In this document: one piece after another, positions 1 to 14,029 of the stretch
Layout: each line of letters starts with the position of its first letter
Numbering within the stretch: position 1 is the stretch's first letter
Assembly (NCBI GenBank): GCA_029961685.1
Contig: JARWKL010000015.1
Location: forward strand, 17,172,801 to 17,236,800
Length of the DNA stretch: 64,000 nucleotides
Reading direction: 5' to 3'
Source of the DNA: Aristolochia californica
Taxonomy: Eukaryota > Streptophyta > Magnoliopsida > Piperales > Aristolochiaceae
Notes under the pieces: model-generated
Told to the model about the DNA's origin: nothing
Seen by the model: only the letters and a program-made list of their open reading frames with translations
Databases searched by the model: none
Position numbers and translations under genes: made by a program

Positions 1-307
1 TTTATCCATATTTCGGAAATTCCACTAGTACAACCCTTAATAGCTTGGTAGAATTTTATAAGAAAGAAATTTCTATATGATCCTAACATGTTTTAAATGT
101 GGTGGATATGCATGCGAGAAACATGTTGAAGATGCAAATGACCTAATGATCCAAAAATTTCATGGAGTAGAAAAAATTATATTCTCAAGTTAACGTGCGG
201 TGGGATATTTGCCATAGCAAAATAACCCACTTTTTGCCGATTTTACAAAAAGCAGACCTAACAATCATAGATCATCATAAATTTTTTGATCAATTAATGA
301 TGTGTAA

Positions 308-528
308 CGGCTATAATTTTTGTTAGAAATGACTTAGGGCACATAGATCACAACAAAATGAAAATTTTAGAGTTTATGTATGCCAAAAAATTGAAAACTA
401 TAATAAATGTAAGTGAAGAAAACTATTTCACGCATTAAAAATGAACACCAAAGTTTTGTTATCCATATTTCTGAAATTCTACTAGTACAACCCCAAATAG
501 CTTGGTGGAATAATAGAAGAAAGAGAGG
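308..528 (+). repeat. Doubly deleted monomer (~221 bp)
   Basis: The spacing between two successive landmarks is only about 221 bp instead of 680. One deletion of about 220 bp joins GAAATGACTTA to the CACATAGATCACAAC segment near 340. A second of about 240 bp joins the GGAATAATAGAAGAAAGAGA segment to GGCTATAATTTTTG near 525. Confidence 0.8.
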
Positions 529-1250
529 CTATAATTTTTGTTAGAAATGATTTATGGTTTGTGAGTCAACACTCAGTTAATAATGCCTCGCCCCCCTCTT
601 CCAATGATTACAAAACCCAATATATAAAAAAATAAAAGAGTTTGCAACCCTTAAAAATTACAGATGCTTTTTTGAATTGTCTCTCTCAACATTTGTGCAT
701 TTCCATTTTGGATGTTAGATTTTTTTCAAATCCTAACTTTAGTTTTTACTCACCCATATTTCTCGTAAATGAAAAGATAAGGCAAATTGAAAAAAACAAA
801 ATGAAAATTCTAGAGTTTATTTATGCAAAAAATTGAAAACTACAATAAATGTAAGTGAAGAAAATTATTTTCTGCACTTAAAATGAATACAGAAGTTTTG
901 TTATCCATGTTTGGAAAATTCCACTTGTACAACCCCTAATAGCGTGGTGGAGTTTTATAAGAAAAAGATTTCTAATTGATCCTAACATGTTTTAAATGTG
1001 GTGGATATGCATGCCAGAAACATGTTGAAGATGAAAATGACCTAATGATCCAAAAATTTCAAGGAGAAGAAAAAATTAAATTGTCAAGTTAACTTGCGAT
1101 GGGATATTTACCAGAGCTAAACAACCCACTTTTTGCCTATTTTACAAAAAGTGGACCTAACAATCTGAGATCATCGTAAATATTTTGATCGATTAATGAT
1201 ATCTAACGGCTATAATTTTTGGGAGTCAACACTCAGTTAAAATTGCCTCG

Positions 1251-1274
1251 CCCCCCCCCCCCCCCCCCCCCCCC
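1251..1274 (+). repeat. Poly-C tract, 24 C
   Basis: At the monomer's fixed CCTCG(C)nTCTTCC site. The HOR-I partner at 3,447-3,450 has only 4 C. Confidence 0.95.
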
Positions 1275-2035
1275 TCTTCCGATGATTGCAAAACCCAGTA
1301 TATAAAATACTAAAAGAGTTTGCAACCCTTAAAAATCATAGATACTTTTTGGAATTATATCTCTCAGCATTGGTGCATTTCCATTTTGAATGTTCAATCT
1401 TTTTTCAAATCCAAACTTCAGTTTTCACTCTCCTTTTTTTATCTTAAATAAAAAGATAAGGCAAATAGATCACAAAAAAATAAAATTTAAGAGTTTATGT
1501 ATGCAAAAAATTGAAAACTAAAATAAATGTAAGTGAATAAAATTATTTCACGTACTAAAAATGAACACCAAAGTTTAGTTATCCATGCTTGGGAAATTCC
1601 ACTAGTACAACCCCTAATAGCTTGGTGAAATTTTATAAGAAAGAGATTTCTTATTGATCCTAACATGTTTTAAATGTGGTGGATTTACATCTCTGAAACA
1701 TGTCGAAGATGCAAATGAGATAATGATCCAAAAAATTCAAGCAGTAGAAAAAATTAAATTCTCAAATTAATGTGCGGTGGGATATTTACCTGAGCCAAAC
1801 AACCCACTTCTGGCCTATTTTACAAAAAAGCGGACCTAACTATCATAGATCATCGTAAATGTTTTGATCGATTAATGATGTGTAACGGCTATAATTTTTG
1901 TTAGAAATGACTTATGGTTTGGGAGTGAACACTTAGTTAAAAATGTCTCACCCCCCTCTTCCTATGATTTCAAAACCCAATATATAAAAAACTAAAAGAG
2001 TTTAAAATCGTTAAAAATCACAGATGATTTTTGGA

Positions 2036-2298
2036 ATTATCTCTCTCAGCATTTGTGCATTTCCATTTTGGATGTTCAATATTTTTTCAAATCAAAACTT
2101 TAATTTTTACTCTCCTATTTTTCCCTAAAACAAAAAAAAACGCAAATAGATCACAACAAAATGAAAATTATCTCTCTCAGCATTTTTACATTTCCATTTT
2201 GGATGTTCAATTTTTTTTTCAAATCCAAACTTGAGCTTTCACACTCCCATTTTTCTCGTAAACAAAAAGATAAGGCCAATTGATCACAACAAAAAGAA
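2036..2298 (+). repeat. Internal ~131-bp direct duplication inside a monomer
   Basis: The segment starting ATTATCTCTCTCAGCATTT at 2,036 starts again at 2,167, preceded both times by a short AATT-rich join. This lengthens the monomer to about 813 bp. The same event is seen in the HOR partner at 4,209, so it predates the HOR duplication. Confidence 0.85.
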
Positions 2299-2476
2299 AA
2301 TTTTAGAGTTTATTTATGCTAAAAATTGAAAACAATAATAAATGTAAGTAAAGAAAATTATTTCATCCATTTAAAATGAACAGAAAAGTTTTGTTATCCA
2401 TGTTTGGGAAATTCCACTAGTACAACCCCTAATAGCTTGGTGGAATTTTATAAGAAAGAGATTTCTAAGTGATCCT

Positions 2477-2519
2477 AACATGTTTTAAATGTGGTGGATA
2501 TGCATGCTTGAAACATGTT
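2477..2519 (+). repeat. Monomer dyad: 9-bp inverted repeat around ATGCATGC (example)
   Basis: AACATGTTT (2,477-2,485) and AAACATGTT (2,511-2,519) are exact reverse complements. They are separated by 25 bp that hold the self-complementary ATGCATGC. The same arrangement recurs in most monomers of all three blocks, with occasional point changes. It could form a cruciform or be a dimeric protein site; the function is unknown. Confidence 0.6.
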
Positions 2520-2698
2520 GAAGATGCAAATGACCTAATGATCCAAAAATTTCAAGGAGTAGAAAAAATTAAATTCTCAAGTTAACGTGCGGTGGGATAT
2601 TTACCTAAGCCAAACAAGCCGCTTTTTGCCTATTTTACAAAAAGCGGGCCTAACAATCATTGATCATCGAAAATGTTTGATTGATTAAAGATGTGTAA

Positions 2699-4871
2699 CG
2701 GCTATAATTTTTGTTAAAAATGACTCATGGTAAGGGAGTCAACATTCAGTTAAAAATGCCTCGCCCACCCTCTTCCAATGATTGCAAAACCCAATATATA
2801 AAAAAATAAAAGAGTTTACAATCCTTAAAAATTACAGATGCTTTTTTGAATTATCTTTCTCAGCATTTGTGCATTTCCATTTTGGATTTTCAATTTTTTT
2901 CAAATCCTAACTTGAGTTTTTACTCACCCATTTTTCTCGTAAATAAAAAGATAAGGCAAATTGATCACAACAAAATGAAAATTTTAGAGTTTATTTATGC
3001 AAAAAAATAAAAACTACAATAAATGTAAGTGAAGAAAATTATTTCCTGCACTTAAAATGAACACCAAAGTTTTGTTATCCATGTTTGGAAAGTTCCACTT
3101 GTACAACCCCTAATAGCTTGGTGGAGTTTTATAAGAAAGAGATTTCTAATTGATTCTAACATGTTTTAAATGAGGTGGATATGCATGCCTGAAACATGTT
3201 GAAGATGAAAATGACCTAATGATCCAAAAATTTCAAGGAGAAGAAAAAATTAAATTCTCAAGTTAACGTGCGGTGGGATATTTACCAGAGCGAAACAACC
3301 CACTTTTTGCCTATTTTAAAAAACGTGGACCTAACAATCTGAGATCATCGTAAATATTTTGATCGATTAATGATATCTAATGGCTATAATTTTTGTTAGA
3401 ATTGATTTATGGTTTGGTAGTAAACACTCAGTTAAAAATGCCTCGTCCCCATCTTCCGATCATTGCAAAACCCAGTATATAAAATACTAAAAGAGTTAGC
3501 AACCCTTAAAAATCAAAGATACTTTTTGGAATTATATCTCTCAGCATTGGTGCATTTCCATTTTGAATGTTCAATCTTTTTCAAATCCAAACTTCAGTTT
3601 TCACTCTCCTTTTTTCTCTTAAATAAAAAGATAAGGCAAATAGATCACAACAAAATGAATATTTTAGAGTTTATGTATGCAAAAAATTGAAAACTAAAAT
3701 AGATGTAAGTGAATAAAATTATTTCACGCACTAAAAATGAACATTAAAGTTTTGTTATCCATGCTTGGGAAGTTCCACTAGTACAACCCCTAATAGCTTG
3801 GTGGAATTTTATAAGAAAGAGATTTCTAATTGATCCTAACATGTTTTAAATGTGGTGGATTTGCATCACTGGAACATGTTGAAGATGCAAATGAGTTAAT
3901 GATCCAAAGATTTCAAGCAGTAGAAAAAATTAAATTCTCAAGTTAACGTGCGGTGGGATATTTACCTGAGCCAAACAACCCTCTTCTTGCCTATTTTACA
4001 AAAAGCAGACCTAACTATCATAGATCATTGTAAATATTTTGATCGATTAATTCTGTGTAACGGCTACAATTTTTGTTAGAAATAACTTATGGTTTGGGAG
4101 TCAACTCTAAGTTAAAAATGTTTCACCCCCCTCTTCGATGATTGCAAAACCCAATATATAAAAGACTAAAAGAGTTTAAAACGTTAAAAATCACAGATAC
4201 TTTTTGGAATTATCTCTCTCAGCATTTGTGCATTTCCATTTTGGATGTTCAATGTTTTTTCAAATCCAAACTTGAGTTTTTACTCTGCTATTTTTCCCTA
4301 AAACAAAATGAAAACGCAAATAGATCACAACAAAATTAAAATTATCTCTCTCAGCATTTTTGCATTTCCATTTTGGATGTTCGATTTTTTTTAAAATCCA
4401 AACTTGAGCTTTCACGCTTCCTTTTTTCTCGTCAACAAAAAGATAAGGCAAATTGATCACAACAAAATAAAATTTTAGAGATTATTTACGCAAAAAATTG
4501 AAAACAACAATAAATGTAAGTGAAGAAAATTATTTCACTCACTAAAAATGCACACCCAAGTTTGGTTATCCATGTTTGGGAAATTCCACTAGTACAACCC
4601 CTAATAGCTTGGTGGAATTTAATAAGAAAGAGATCTCTAATTGATCCTAACGTGTTTTAAATTTTGTTGAGATGCATGCCTAAAACATGTTGAAGATATA
4701 AATAACCTAATGATTCAAAAATTTCAAGGAGTAGAAAAAATTAAATTCTCAAGTTTGCGTGCGGTGGGATATTTACCAGAGCCAAAAAACCCACTTTTTG
4801 TCTATTTTACAAAAAGCGGATTTAACAATCATAGATCATCGTAAATGTTTTTATCAATTAATGATGTCTAA
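2699..4871 (+). repeat. Higher-order repeat I, copy 2 (3 monomers, ~2.17 kb)
   Basis: Second tandem copy of the 3-monomer unit, in the same monomer order as copy 1. It differs at the C-tract of the middle monomer: 4 C here (3,447-3,450) against 24 C in copy 1 (1,251-1,274). Confidence 0.8.
4209..4474 (+). repeat. Internal ~132-bp direct duplication, HOR partner of 2,036
   Basis: ATTATCTCTCTCAGCATTT at 4,209 recurs at 4,341. The structure is the same as at 2,036-2,298, one 2.17-kb period downstream. Confidence 0.85.
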
Positions 4872-5549
4872 CGGCTATAAGTTTTGTTAGAAATGACTTA
4901 TGGTTTGGTAGTCAACACAGTTAAAAATGCCTCGCCTCCCCTCTTTTGATGATTGCAAAACCCAATATATAAAAAACTAAAAGAGTTTACAACCCTTAAA
5001 AATCACAGATACTTTTTTGAATTATCTCTCACAGCATTTGTGCATTTCCTTTTTGTATGTTCAATTTTTTTCAAATGCAAACTTGAGTTTGCACTATCCT
5101 ATTTTTCTTGGAAACAAAAAGATTAGGAAAATAGATCACAAAAAAAAGAAAATTTTAGAGTTTATGTATGCAAAAAATTGAAAATTATATTAAATGTAAG
5201 TACAAAAATTTATTTCACGCAATAAAAATGAACACCAAAGTTTTGTTATCCTTGTTTGGGAAATTCCACTAGTACAACCCCTAGTAACTTGGTGGAAATT
5301 TAAAAGAAAGATATTTCTAATTGATCCTAACATGTTTTAAATGTGGTGGATATGGATGCCTGAAACATGTTGAAGATGAAAATGACCTCATGATCCAAAA
5401 ATTTCGAGGAGTAGAAAAAAATTAATTGTCAAGTTAACATGGGGTGTGATATTTACCAGAGCAAAACAACTCACTTTTAGCCTATTTTACAAAAAGCGGA
5501 TCTAACAATAATATATCATCATAAATATTTTTATCGATTAATGATGTGT

Positions 5550-6408
5550 AACAGCTATAATTTTTGTTAGAAATAACTTACTATTTTGGAGTCAACACTC
5601 AATTAAAAATGCCACACCCCCCTCTTTCGATGATTGCAAAACCCAATATATAAAAAACTAAAAGAGTTTACCACCCTTAAAAATCACTGATACTTTTCGG
5701 AATTATCTCTCTCTGAATTTGTGCATTTTTATTTTGGATGTTCAATTTTTTTTCAAATCCAAACTTGAGTTTTCACTCTCCATTTTTTCTTGAAAAAAAA
5801 AAGAAAAGGAAAATAGTTCACAACAAAATGAAAATTTAAGAGTTTATGTTTGTAGAAAATTTTAAAAAAAATGTAAGTGAATAATATTATTTCATGCACT
5901 AAAAATGAACACCAAAGTTTTGTTATCCATGTTTGAATGTCCAATTTTGTTTCAAATCCAAACTTGAGTTTTCACTCTCCCAAAGATAAGGTAAATAGAT
6001 CACAACAAAATGAAAATTTTAGAGTTTTGTTATGCAAAAAATTAAAAATTATAATAAATATAAATTAAGAAAATTATTTCATGCAGTGAAAATGAACACA
6101 AAAGTTTTGTTATCCTTGTTTGGGAAATTCCACTAGTACAACCCGTAATAGCTTGGAGGAATTTTATAAGAAAGTGATTTCTAATTGAATCCTAACATGT
6201 TTTAAATGTGGTGGATATGCATGCCTGAAACATGTAAATGACCTAATGATCCAAAAAATTATAGTAGAAAAAATTAAATTCTCAAGTTATCGTGCGGTGG
6301 GATATTTATCAGAGCCAAACAACCCACATTTTGCCTATTTTACAAAAAGCGGACCTACCAATCATAGATCATCGTAAATGTTTTGATCGATTAATGATGT
6401 GTAACGGC
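5550..6408 (+). repeat. Long monomer with ~187-bp internal duplication
   Basis: The segment running from the ATGTTCAATTTT motif to GTTATCC occurs twice (GTTATCC at about 5,922 and 6,109). The join reads from CCATGTTTG directly into AATGTCCAATTTTG, at a short shared TTTGGATG/TTTGAATG-like match. The same structure is seen at about 12,857/13,043 and in the 15,387-16,232 monomer. Confidence 0.75.
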
Positions 6409-9400
6409 TAAATTTTTTCTTAGAAATGACTAATGGTTAGGGAGTCAACACTCAGTTCGAAATGCCTCGCGCCTTCTTCTGATGATTGCAAAACCCAATA
6501 TATAAAAAACTAAAAGAGTTTACAATCCTTCAAAATCACAGATACGTTTTGGAATTATCTCTCTCCGAATTTGGGCACTTTCCAATTAGGATGTTCAATT
6601 TTTTTTCAAATCCAAAGTTGAGTTTTCACTCTCCCATTTTTCTTGTAAATAAAATAAGGCAAATAGATCACAACAAAATGAAAATTTTAGAGTTTATGTA
6701 CGCAAAAAATTGAAAACTATAATAAATGTAAGAGAAGAAAATTATTTCATGCACTAAAAATGAACACCAAAGTTTTGTTATCCATGTTTCGGAAATTCCA
6801 CTTGTACAACCCCTAATAGCTTGGTGGAATTTTATAAGAAAGAAATTTCTAATTGATCCTAACATGTTTTAAATGTGGTGGATCTGCATGCCAAAAACAT
6901 ATTGAAGATGCAAATGACCTAATGATCCAGACATTTCAAGGAGTTGAAAAAATTAAATTCTCAAGTTAACGTGCGGTGGGATATTTACCAGAGCCAAATA
7001 ACACACTTTTTGCCTCTTTTACAAAAGGCGGACCTAACAATCATAGATCAACGTAAATGTTTTGATTGATTAATGATGTGTAATAGCTATAATTTTTGTT
7101 AGAAATGACTTATGGTTTGGGAGTGAACACTCAGTTAAAAATGCCTCGTCCCCCCTCTTCCGATGATAGCAAAACCCTATATATAAAAAACTAAAAGAGT
7201 TTAAAATACTTAAAAATCACAGATACTTTTTGGAATTATCTCTCTCAGCATTTTTGCTTTTCATTTTGGCTGTTCAATTTTTTTTCAAATCCAAACTTGA
7301 ATTTTCACTCAACCATTTTTTTCCTAAACAAAAAGGGAAGGCAAATAGATCACAACAAGATGAAAATTTTAGAGTTTATGTTTTCAAAAAGTTGAAAAAT
7401 ATTATAAATGAAGAGAATAAAATTATTTCACGCACTAAAAATGAACACCAAAGTTTTGTTATCCATGTTTGGGAAGGACTACTAGTACAACCCCTAATGA
7501 CTTGGTGAAACTTTATCAGAAAGAGATTTCTAATTGATCCTAACATGTTATAAATGTGGGGGATATGCATGCCTGAAACATGTTGATAATGAAAATGACC
7601 TAATGATCCAAAAATTTCGAGTAGAAAAAATTAAATTCTCAAGTAAACGTGCGGTGGGATATTTTCCCGAGCCAAACAACCCACTTTTGGCCTATTTTAC
7701 AATAAGCGGACCTAACATTCATAGATCATCGTGAATATTTTGATTGATTAATGATGTGTAACAACTATAATGATTGTTAGAAATGACTTATGGTTTGGGA
7801 GTCAACACTTATTTAAAAATGCCTCGCCGCCCTCTTCCGATGATTGCAAAACCCAATATATAAAAAACTAATAGAATTTAAAATCCTTAAAAATCACAGA
7901 TACTTTTTGAAATTATCTCTCTCAGCATTTGTACATTTCCATTTTGGATGTTCAATTTTTTTCAAATCCAAACTTGAGTTTTCACTCTCTCATTTTTCTC
8001 GTGAACAAAAAGAAAAGGCAAAAAGATAAAAAATAAAATAAAATTTTTTGTGTTTATGTATGCAAAAAAATTAAAAACTATAATGAATGTTAGTGAAGAA
8101 AATTATTTCACGCAAAAAAAAGAACACCAAAGTTTTGTTATCCATGTTTGGGAAATTCCACTAATACAACTCCTAATAGCTTGGTGGAATTTTATTAGAA
8201 AGAGATTTCTAATTGATCCTAACCTGTTTTAAATGTGGTGGATATGCATGCCTGAAACATGTTGAAGATGCAAATGACGTAATGATCCAAAAATTTCAAG
8301 GAGTAGAAAAAATTAAATTCTCAAGTTAACGTGCAGTGGGATATTTACTAGAGTCAAACAACTCACTTTTTTCCTATTTTAAAAAAAACAAACCTAACAA
8401 TCATAGATTATCGTAAATGTTTTGATCGATTAATAATGTGTAACGGCTATAATGTTTATTAGAAATGACTTATGGTTTGGAAGTCAACACTCAATTAAAA
8501 ATGCCACGCCCCCCTCTCTTTCGTTGATTGCGAAACCCAATATATAAAAAACAAAAGGGTTTACAGTCCTTAAAAAATTACAGATACATTTTTGAATTAT
8601 CTCTCTCAGAATTTGTGCATTTCCATTTTGGATGTTCAATTTTTTTCGAATCCAAACTTGAGTTTTCACTCTCCCATTTTTCTTGTAAAAAAAAATAAGG
8701 CAAATAGATCACAACAAAATGAAAATTTTAGAGTTTATGTATGCAAAAAATTTTAAACAATAATAAATTTAAGTGAAAAAAATTATTTCACGCACTAAAA
8801 ATGAACACCAAAGTTTTGTTATCCATGTTTGGGAAATTCAACTAGTACAACCCCTAATGACATGGTGGAACTTTATAAGAAAGAGATTTCAGATTGATCC
8901 TAACATATTTTAAATGTGGTGGATATGCATGCCTTAAACATGTTGATGATGCAAATGACCTAATGATCCAAAAATTTCGAGTAGTAAAATTTAAATTCTC
9001 AAGTTAACGTGCGGTGGGATATTTACCAGAGCCAAACAACCCACTATTTTCTATTTTACAAAAAGCGGTCCTAACAATCTTAGATAATCATAAATGTTTT
9101 GATCGATTAATCATGTGTAACGGCTATAAAGTTTTTAAGAATCAACTTATGGTTTGGGACTCAATACTCAATTAAAAATGCCTCGCCCCCCTCTTCTGAT
9201 GATTGCAAAACCCAATATATAAAAGACTAAAAGAGTTTACAATCCATAAAAATCACAGATAGTTTTTAGAATTATCTCTCTCAGCCTTTTTGCATTTCCA
9301 TTTTGGATGTTCAATTTTTTTAAAATCCAAACATGACTTTTCACTCTCTCATCTTTCTTGTAAACAAAAAGATAAGGTAAATAGATCACAACAAAATGAA

Positions 9401-9864
9401 AATTTTAGAGTTTATTTTTGCAAAAAAATTAATACTATAATAAAGTTAAGTGAATAAAATTATTTCACGCACTTAAAATGAACACCAAAGTTTTGTTATC
9501 CATGTTTGGAAAATTCCACTAGTACAACCCCTAATGACTTCGTGGAACTTTATAAGAAAGTGATTTCTGATTGATCCTAACATGTTTTAAATGTGGTGGA
9601 TATGCATGCCTTAAACATGTTGAAGATGCAAATGACCTAATGATCCAAAAATTTCAAGGGGTATAAAAAATTCTCAAGTTAACATGCGGTGGGATATTTA
9701 CCATAGCCAAACAACCCACTTTTTGCCTATTTAACAAAAAGCGGTCCTAACAATGATAGATTATTGTAAATGTTTTGATCAATTAATGATGTGTAACGGC
9801 TATCATGTTTGTAAGAAAAGACTTATTGTTTTGGAATCAACACTCAGTTAAAAATGCCTCAACT

Positions 9865-9885
9865 CCCCCCCCCCCCCCCCCCCCC
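9865..9885 (+). repeat. Poly-C tract, 21 C
   Basis: Same monomer site. The inverted paralogue near 30,363-30,368 has 6 G. Confidence 0.95.
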
Positions 9886-11119
9886 AATGATTGGAAAACC
9901 CAATATATAAAAAACTAAAAGAGTTTAAAATTGTTAAAAATCAAAGATACTTTTTGGAATTATTTCTCTCAGCATTTGTGCATTTCCATTTTAGATGTTC
10001 AATGTTTTTCAAATCCAAACTTGAGTTTTCACTCTCTCATTTTTCTCGTAAACAAAAAGAAAAGGCAAGAAGATCACAACAAAATGAAAATTTTAGAGTT
10101 TATGTAAGCAAAAAAATTGAAAACTATAATGAATGTAAGTGAAGAAAATTATTTCACGCACTAAAAATGAACACCAAAGTTTCGTTATCCATGTTTGGGA
10201 AATTCCACTAGTACAACCCCTAATAGCTTGCAGGAATCTTATAAGAAAGAGATTTCTAATTGATCCTAAAATGTTTTAAATGTGGTGGATATGCATGCCT
10301 TAAAAATGTTGAAGCTGCAAATGACCTAATGAACCAAAACTTTCAAGGAGTAGTTAACGTGCGATGGGATATTTACTAGACCCAAACAACCCACTTTTTG
10401 CCTATTTTACAAAAAGCGGACCTAACAATCATAGATCATCGTAAATGTTTTTATCGATTAATGATGTGTAACGGCAATAATTTTTGTTAGAAATGACTTA
10501 TAGTTTGGGTGTCAACACTCAGAAACAAAAGATATAAACAACTAAAAGAGATTACAATCCTTAAAAATCACATATTCTTTTCAGAATTACCTCTCTCAGT
10601 ATTTGTGCATTTCCAATTATGGATGCTCAAGTTTTTTTTCAAATCTAAACTTGAGTTTTCAGTCTCCCATTTTTCTAATAAACAAAAAGATAAGGCAAAT
10701 AGATCACAACAAAATGAAAATTTTAGAGTTTAAGTATGAAAAAAATTGAAAAATATAATAAATGTTAGAGAAGAAAATTATTTCACCCACTAAAAATGAA
10801 CACCAAAGTTTTGTTATTCATGTTTGGGAAATTCCACTAGTAAAACCCCTAATAGCTTGATGGAATTTTATAAGAACGAGATCTCCAGTTGATCCTGACA
10901 TGTTTTAAATGTGGTGGATATGCATGCCTGAAACATGTTGAAGATACAAATGACCTAATGATCCAAAAATTTCAAGGAGTAGAAAAAATTAAATTCTCAA
11001 GTTTACGTGCGGTAGGATATTTACCAGAGCCAAATAACCCACTTTTTGCCTATTTTACAAAAAGCGGACCGAACAATCATAGATCATTGTAAATGTTTTG
11101 ATTGATTAATGATGTGTAA

Positions 11120-14029
11120 CGGCTATAATTTTTTTTAGAAAAGACTTATGGTTTGGGTGTCAACACTCAATTAAAAATGCCTCGCCTTCCCTCTTCCAAT
11201 GATTGCAAAATCCAATATATAAAAAACTAAAGGAGTTTACAACCCTTAAAAATCATAGATACTTTTTGGAATTATCTCTCTCAGCATTAGTGCATTTCTA
11301 TTTTGTATGTTCAATTTTTTTCAAATCCAAACTTGAGTTTTCACATTAATATTTTTCTTGGAAACAAAAAGATTAGGAAAATGGATTACAACAAAACGAA
11401 AATTTTAGAGTTTATCTATGCAAAAAATTGAAAAATTTATTAAATGTAAGTGCAGAAAATTATTTCACGCACTAAAAATGAACACCAAAGTTTGGTTATC
11501 CTTTTTTGGGAAATTCCACAAGTACAACCCCTAGTAACTTGGTGGAACTTTATAAGAAAGATATTTCTAAAAAATCTTAACATGTTTTAAATGTGGAGGA
11601 TATGGATGCCTGAAACATGTTGAAGATGAAAATGACCTCATGATCATAAAATTTCAAGGAGTAGAAAAAAATTAATTCTCAAGTTAACAAGCGGTGGGAT
11701 ATTTACTAGAGCCAAACAACCCACTTTTAGCCAATTTTACAAAAACCGGACCTAACAATCACAGATCATCGTAAAATTTTTTTATCGATTAATGATGTGT
11801 AACGGCTATAATTTTTGTTAGAAATGACTTACGGTTTGGGAGTAAACACTCAGCAAAGAATGCCCCCCCCCCCCCACCGTTTTCCGATGATTGCAAAACC
11901 CAATATATAAAAAACTGAAATAGTTTACAACCCTTAAAAATCACAGATACTTTTTGGAATTATCTCTCTCCGCATTTGTGCATTTCCATTTTGGATGTTC
12001 AATTTTTTTTCAAATCCAAATACTATTTTTCACTCTCCCATTTTTCTCGTAAAAAAAAGGCAAATAGATCACAACAAAATGAAATTTTAGAGTTTATGTA
12101 TGAGAAAAATTGAAAATTATATTAAATGTAAGTGCAGAAAATTATTTCACGCACAAAAAATGAACACCAAAGTTTTGTTATCCTTGTTTGAGAAATTCCA
12201 CTAGTACAACCTCTAGTCACTTGGTGGAACTTTATAAGAAAGATATTTCTAATTGATCCTAACATGTTTTAAAAGTGGTCGATATGGATGCCTGAAACAT
12301 GTTGAAGATGAAAATGACCTCATGATCCAAAAATGTCAAGGAGTAGAAAAAAATTAATTCTCAAGTTAACGTGCGGTGGGATATTTACGAGAGCCAAACA
12401 ACCCACTTTTAGCCTTTTTTAAAAATAGTGGATCTAACAATCATAGATCATCGTAAATGTTTTTATCGACTAATGGTGTGTAACGGCTATAATTTTTTTT
12501 AGAAATGACTTACTGTTTGGGAGTCAACACTCAATTAAAAATGCCATGCCCCTTCTTCCATTGATTGCAAAACCCAATATACAAAAAACTAAAAGAGTTT
12601 AAAACCCTTGAAAATCACAGATACTTTTTGGAATTATCTCTCTCAGCATTTGTGCATTTCCATTTTGGATGTTCAATTTTTTTTCAAAGCATAACTTAAT
12701 TTTCCCTCTCCTTTTTTTCTCGTTAACAAAAAGAAAAGGAAAATAGTTCACAACAAAATGAAAATTTTAGAGTTTATGTATGCAAAAAATTTAAAAATAA
12801 AAGAAATGTAAGTGAATAATATTATTTCATGCACTAAAAATGAACACCAAAGTTTTGTTATCCATTTTTGGATGTTCAATTTTTTTTCAAATCCAAACTT
12901 GAGTTTTCACTCTCCCAAAAATAAGGTAAATAGATCACAACAAAATGAAAATTTAGATTTTTGAAAGCAAAAAATTAAAAAATATAATAAATATAAATGA
13001 AGAAAATTATTTCATGCACTAAAAATGAACACAAAAGTTTTGTTATCCATGTGATGGAAATTCCACTAGTACAACCCCTAATAGCTAGGAGGAATTTTAT
13101 AAGAAAGTGATTTCTAATTGAATCCTAACAAGTTTTAAATGTGGTGGATGGATGCCTGAAATACGTTGAAGATGCAAATGACCTAATGATGCAAAAATTT
13201 CAAGGAGTAAAATAAATTAAATTCTCAAGTTAACGTGCGGTGGGATATTTACCTGAGCCAAACAACCCACTTTTTGCCTACTTTACAAAAAGAGGACCTA
13301 ACAATCATCGATCGTCATAAATGTTTTGATCTATTAATTATGTGTAACGGCTATAATTTTTGTTAGAAATGACTTATGGTTTGGGAGACAACACTCAGTT
13401 AAAAATGCCTCGCCCCCCTCTTCCGATGATTGCAAAATCCAATATATAAAAAACTAAAAGAGTTTACAATCCTTAAAAATTGTAGATACTTTTTGGAATT
13501 ATCTCACTCAGGATTTGTGCATTTCCATTTTGGAAGTTCAATTTTTTTACAAATCCAAACTAGAGTTTTCACTCTCCCATTTTTCTCGTAAACAAAAAGA
13601 TAATGGAAATAGATCACAACAAAATGCAAATTTTAGAGTTTATGTATGTAAAAAATTGAAAACTATAATAAAATTAAATGAAGAAAATTATTTCACGCAC
13701 TAAAAATGAACACCAAAGTTTTGTTATCCATGTTTGGGAAATTCCACTAGTACAACCCCTAATAGCTTTGTGGAATTTTATAAGAACGAGATCTCTAATA
13801 GATCCTAACATGTTTTAAATGTGGTGGATATGCCTGTCTGAAACATGTTGAAGATACAAATGACCTAATGATACAAAAATTTCAAGGAGTAGAAAAAATT
13901 AAATTCTCAAGTTAGCGTGCGGTGGGATATTTACCAGAGTCAAACAACCCTCTTTTTGCCTATTTAACAAAAAGTGGACCTAACAATCATATATCATCGT
14001 AAATGTTTTGATCAATTAATGATGTGTAA
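11120..14029 (+). repeat. Higher-order repeat II, copy 1 (4 monomers, 2.91 kb)
   Basis: Four monomers of about 689, 679, 860 and 683 bp. Diagnostics in order: CTCGCCTTCCCTC with GGAAACAAAAAGATTAGGAA; a 13-C tract (11,863-11,875); the long monomer with two GTTATCC joins; and a monomer reading GCAAAATCCAATATA. All recur in the same order in the next 2.88 kb. Confidence 0.8.

Larger units (their letters stand above)
526..2698 (+). repeat. Higher-order repeat I, copy 1 (3 monomers, ~2.17 kb)
   Basis: Three monomers of about 680, 679 and 813 bp. They match the next 2,173 bp monomer by monomer. The first has TTACAGATGCTTTTTTGAATT (642 and 2,828 regions), the second TTATATCTCTCAGCATTGGTG (1,350 and 3,530 regions), and the third carries the ~131-bp internal duplication (2,036 and 4,209). 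The spacing between matching features is about 2.17-2.19 kb. Confidence 0.8.
4872..11119 (+). repeat. Block I monomers, mostly simple head-to-tail
   Basis: About nine monomers of 646-690 bp with one long monomer (about 5,550-6,408). Near 10,520 a monomer has lost the C-tract and its flank, so that CAACACTCAGAAAC runs into an AAAGATATAAAC segment; this explains its 646-bp length. About 8,450-10,480 is the + copy of an inverted duplication whose - copy lies near 29,720-31,760. No gene is visible. Confidence 0.8.
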
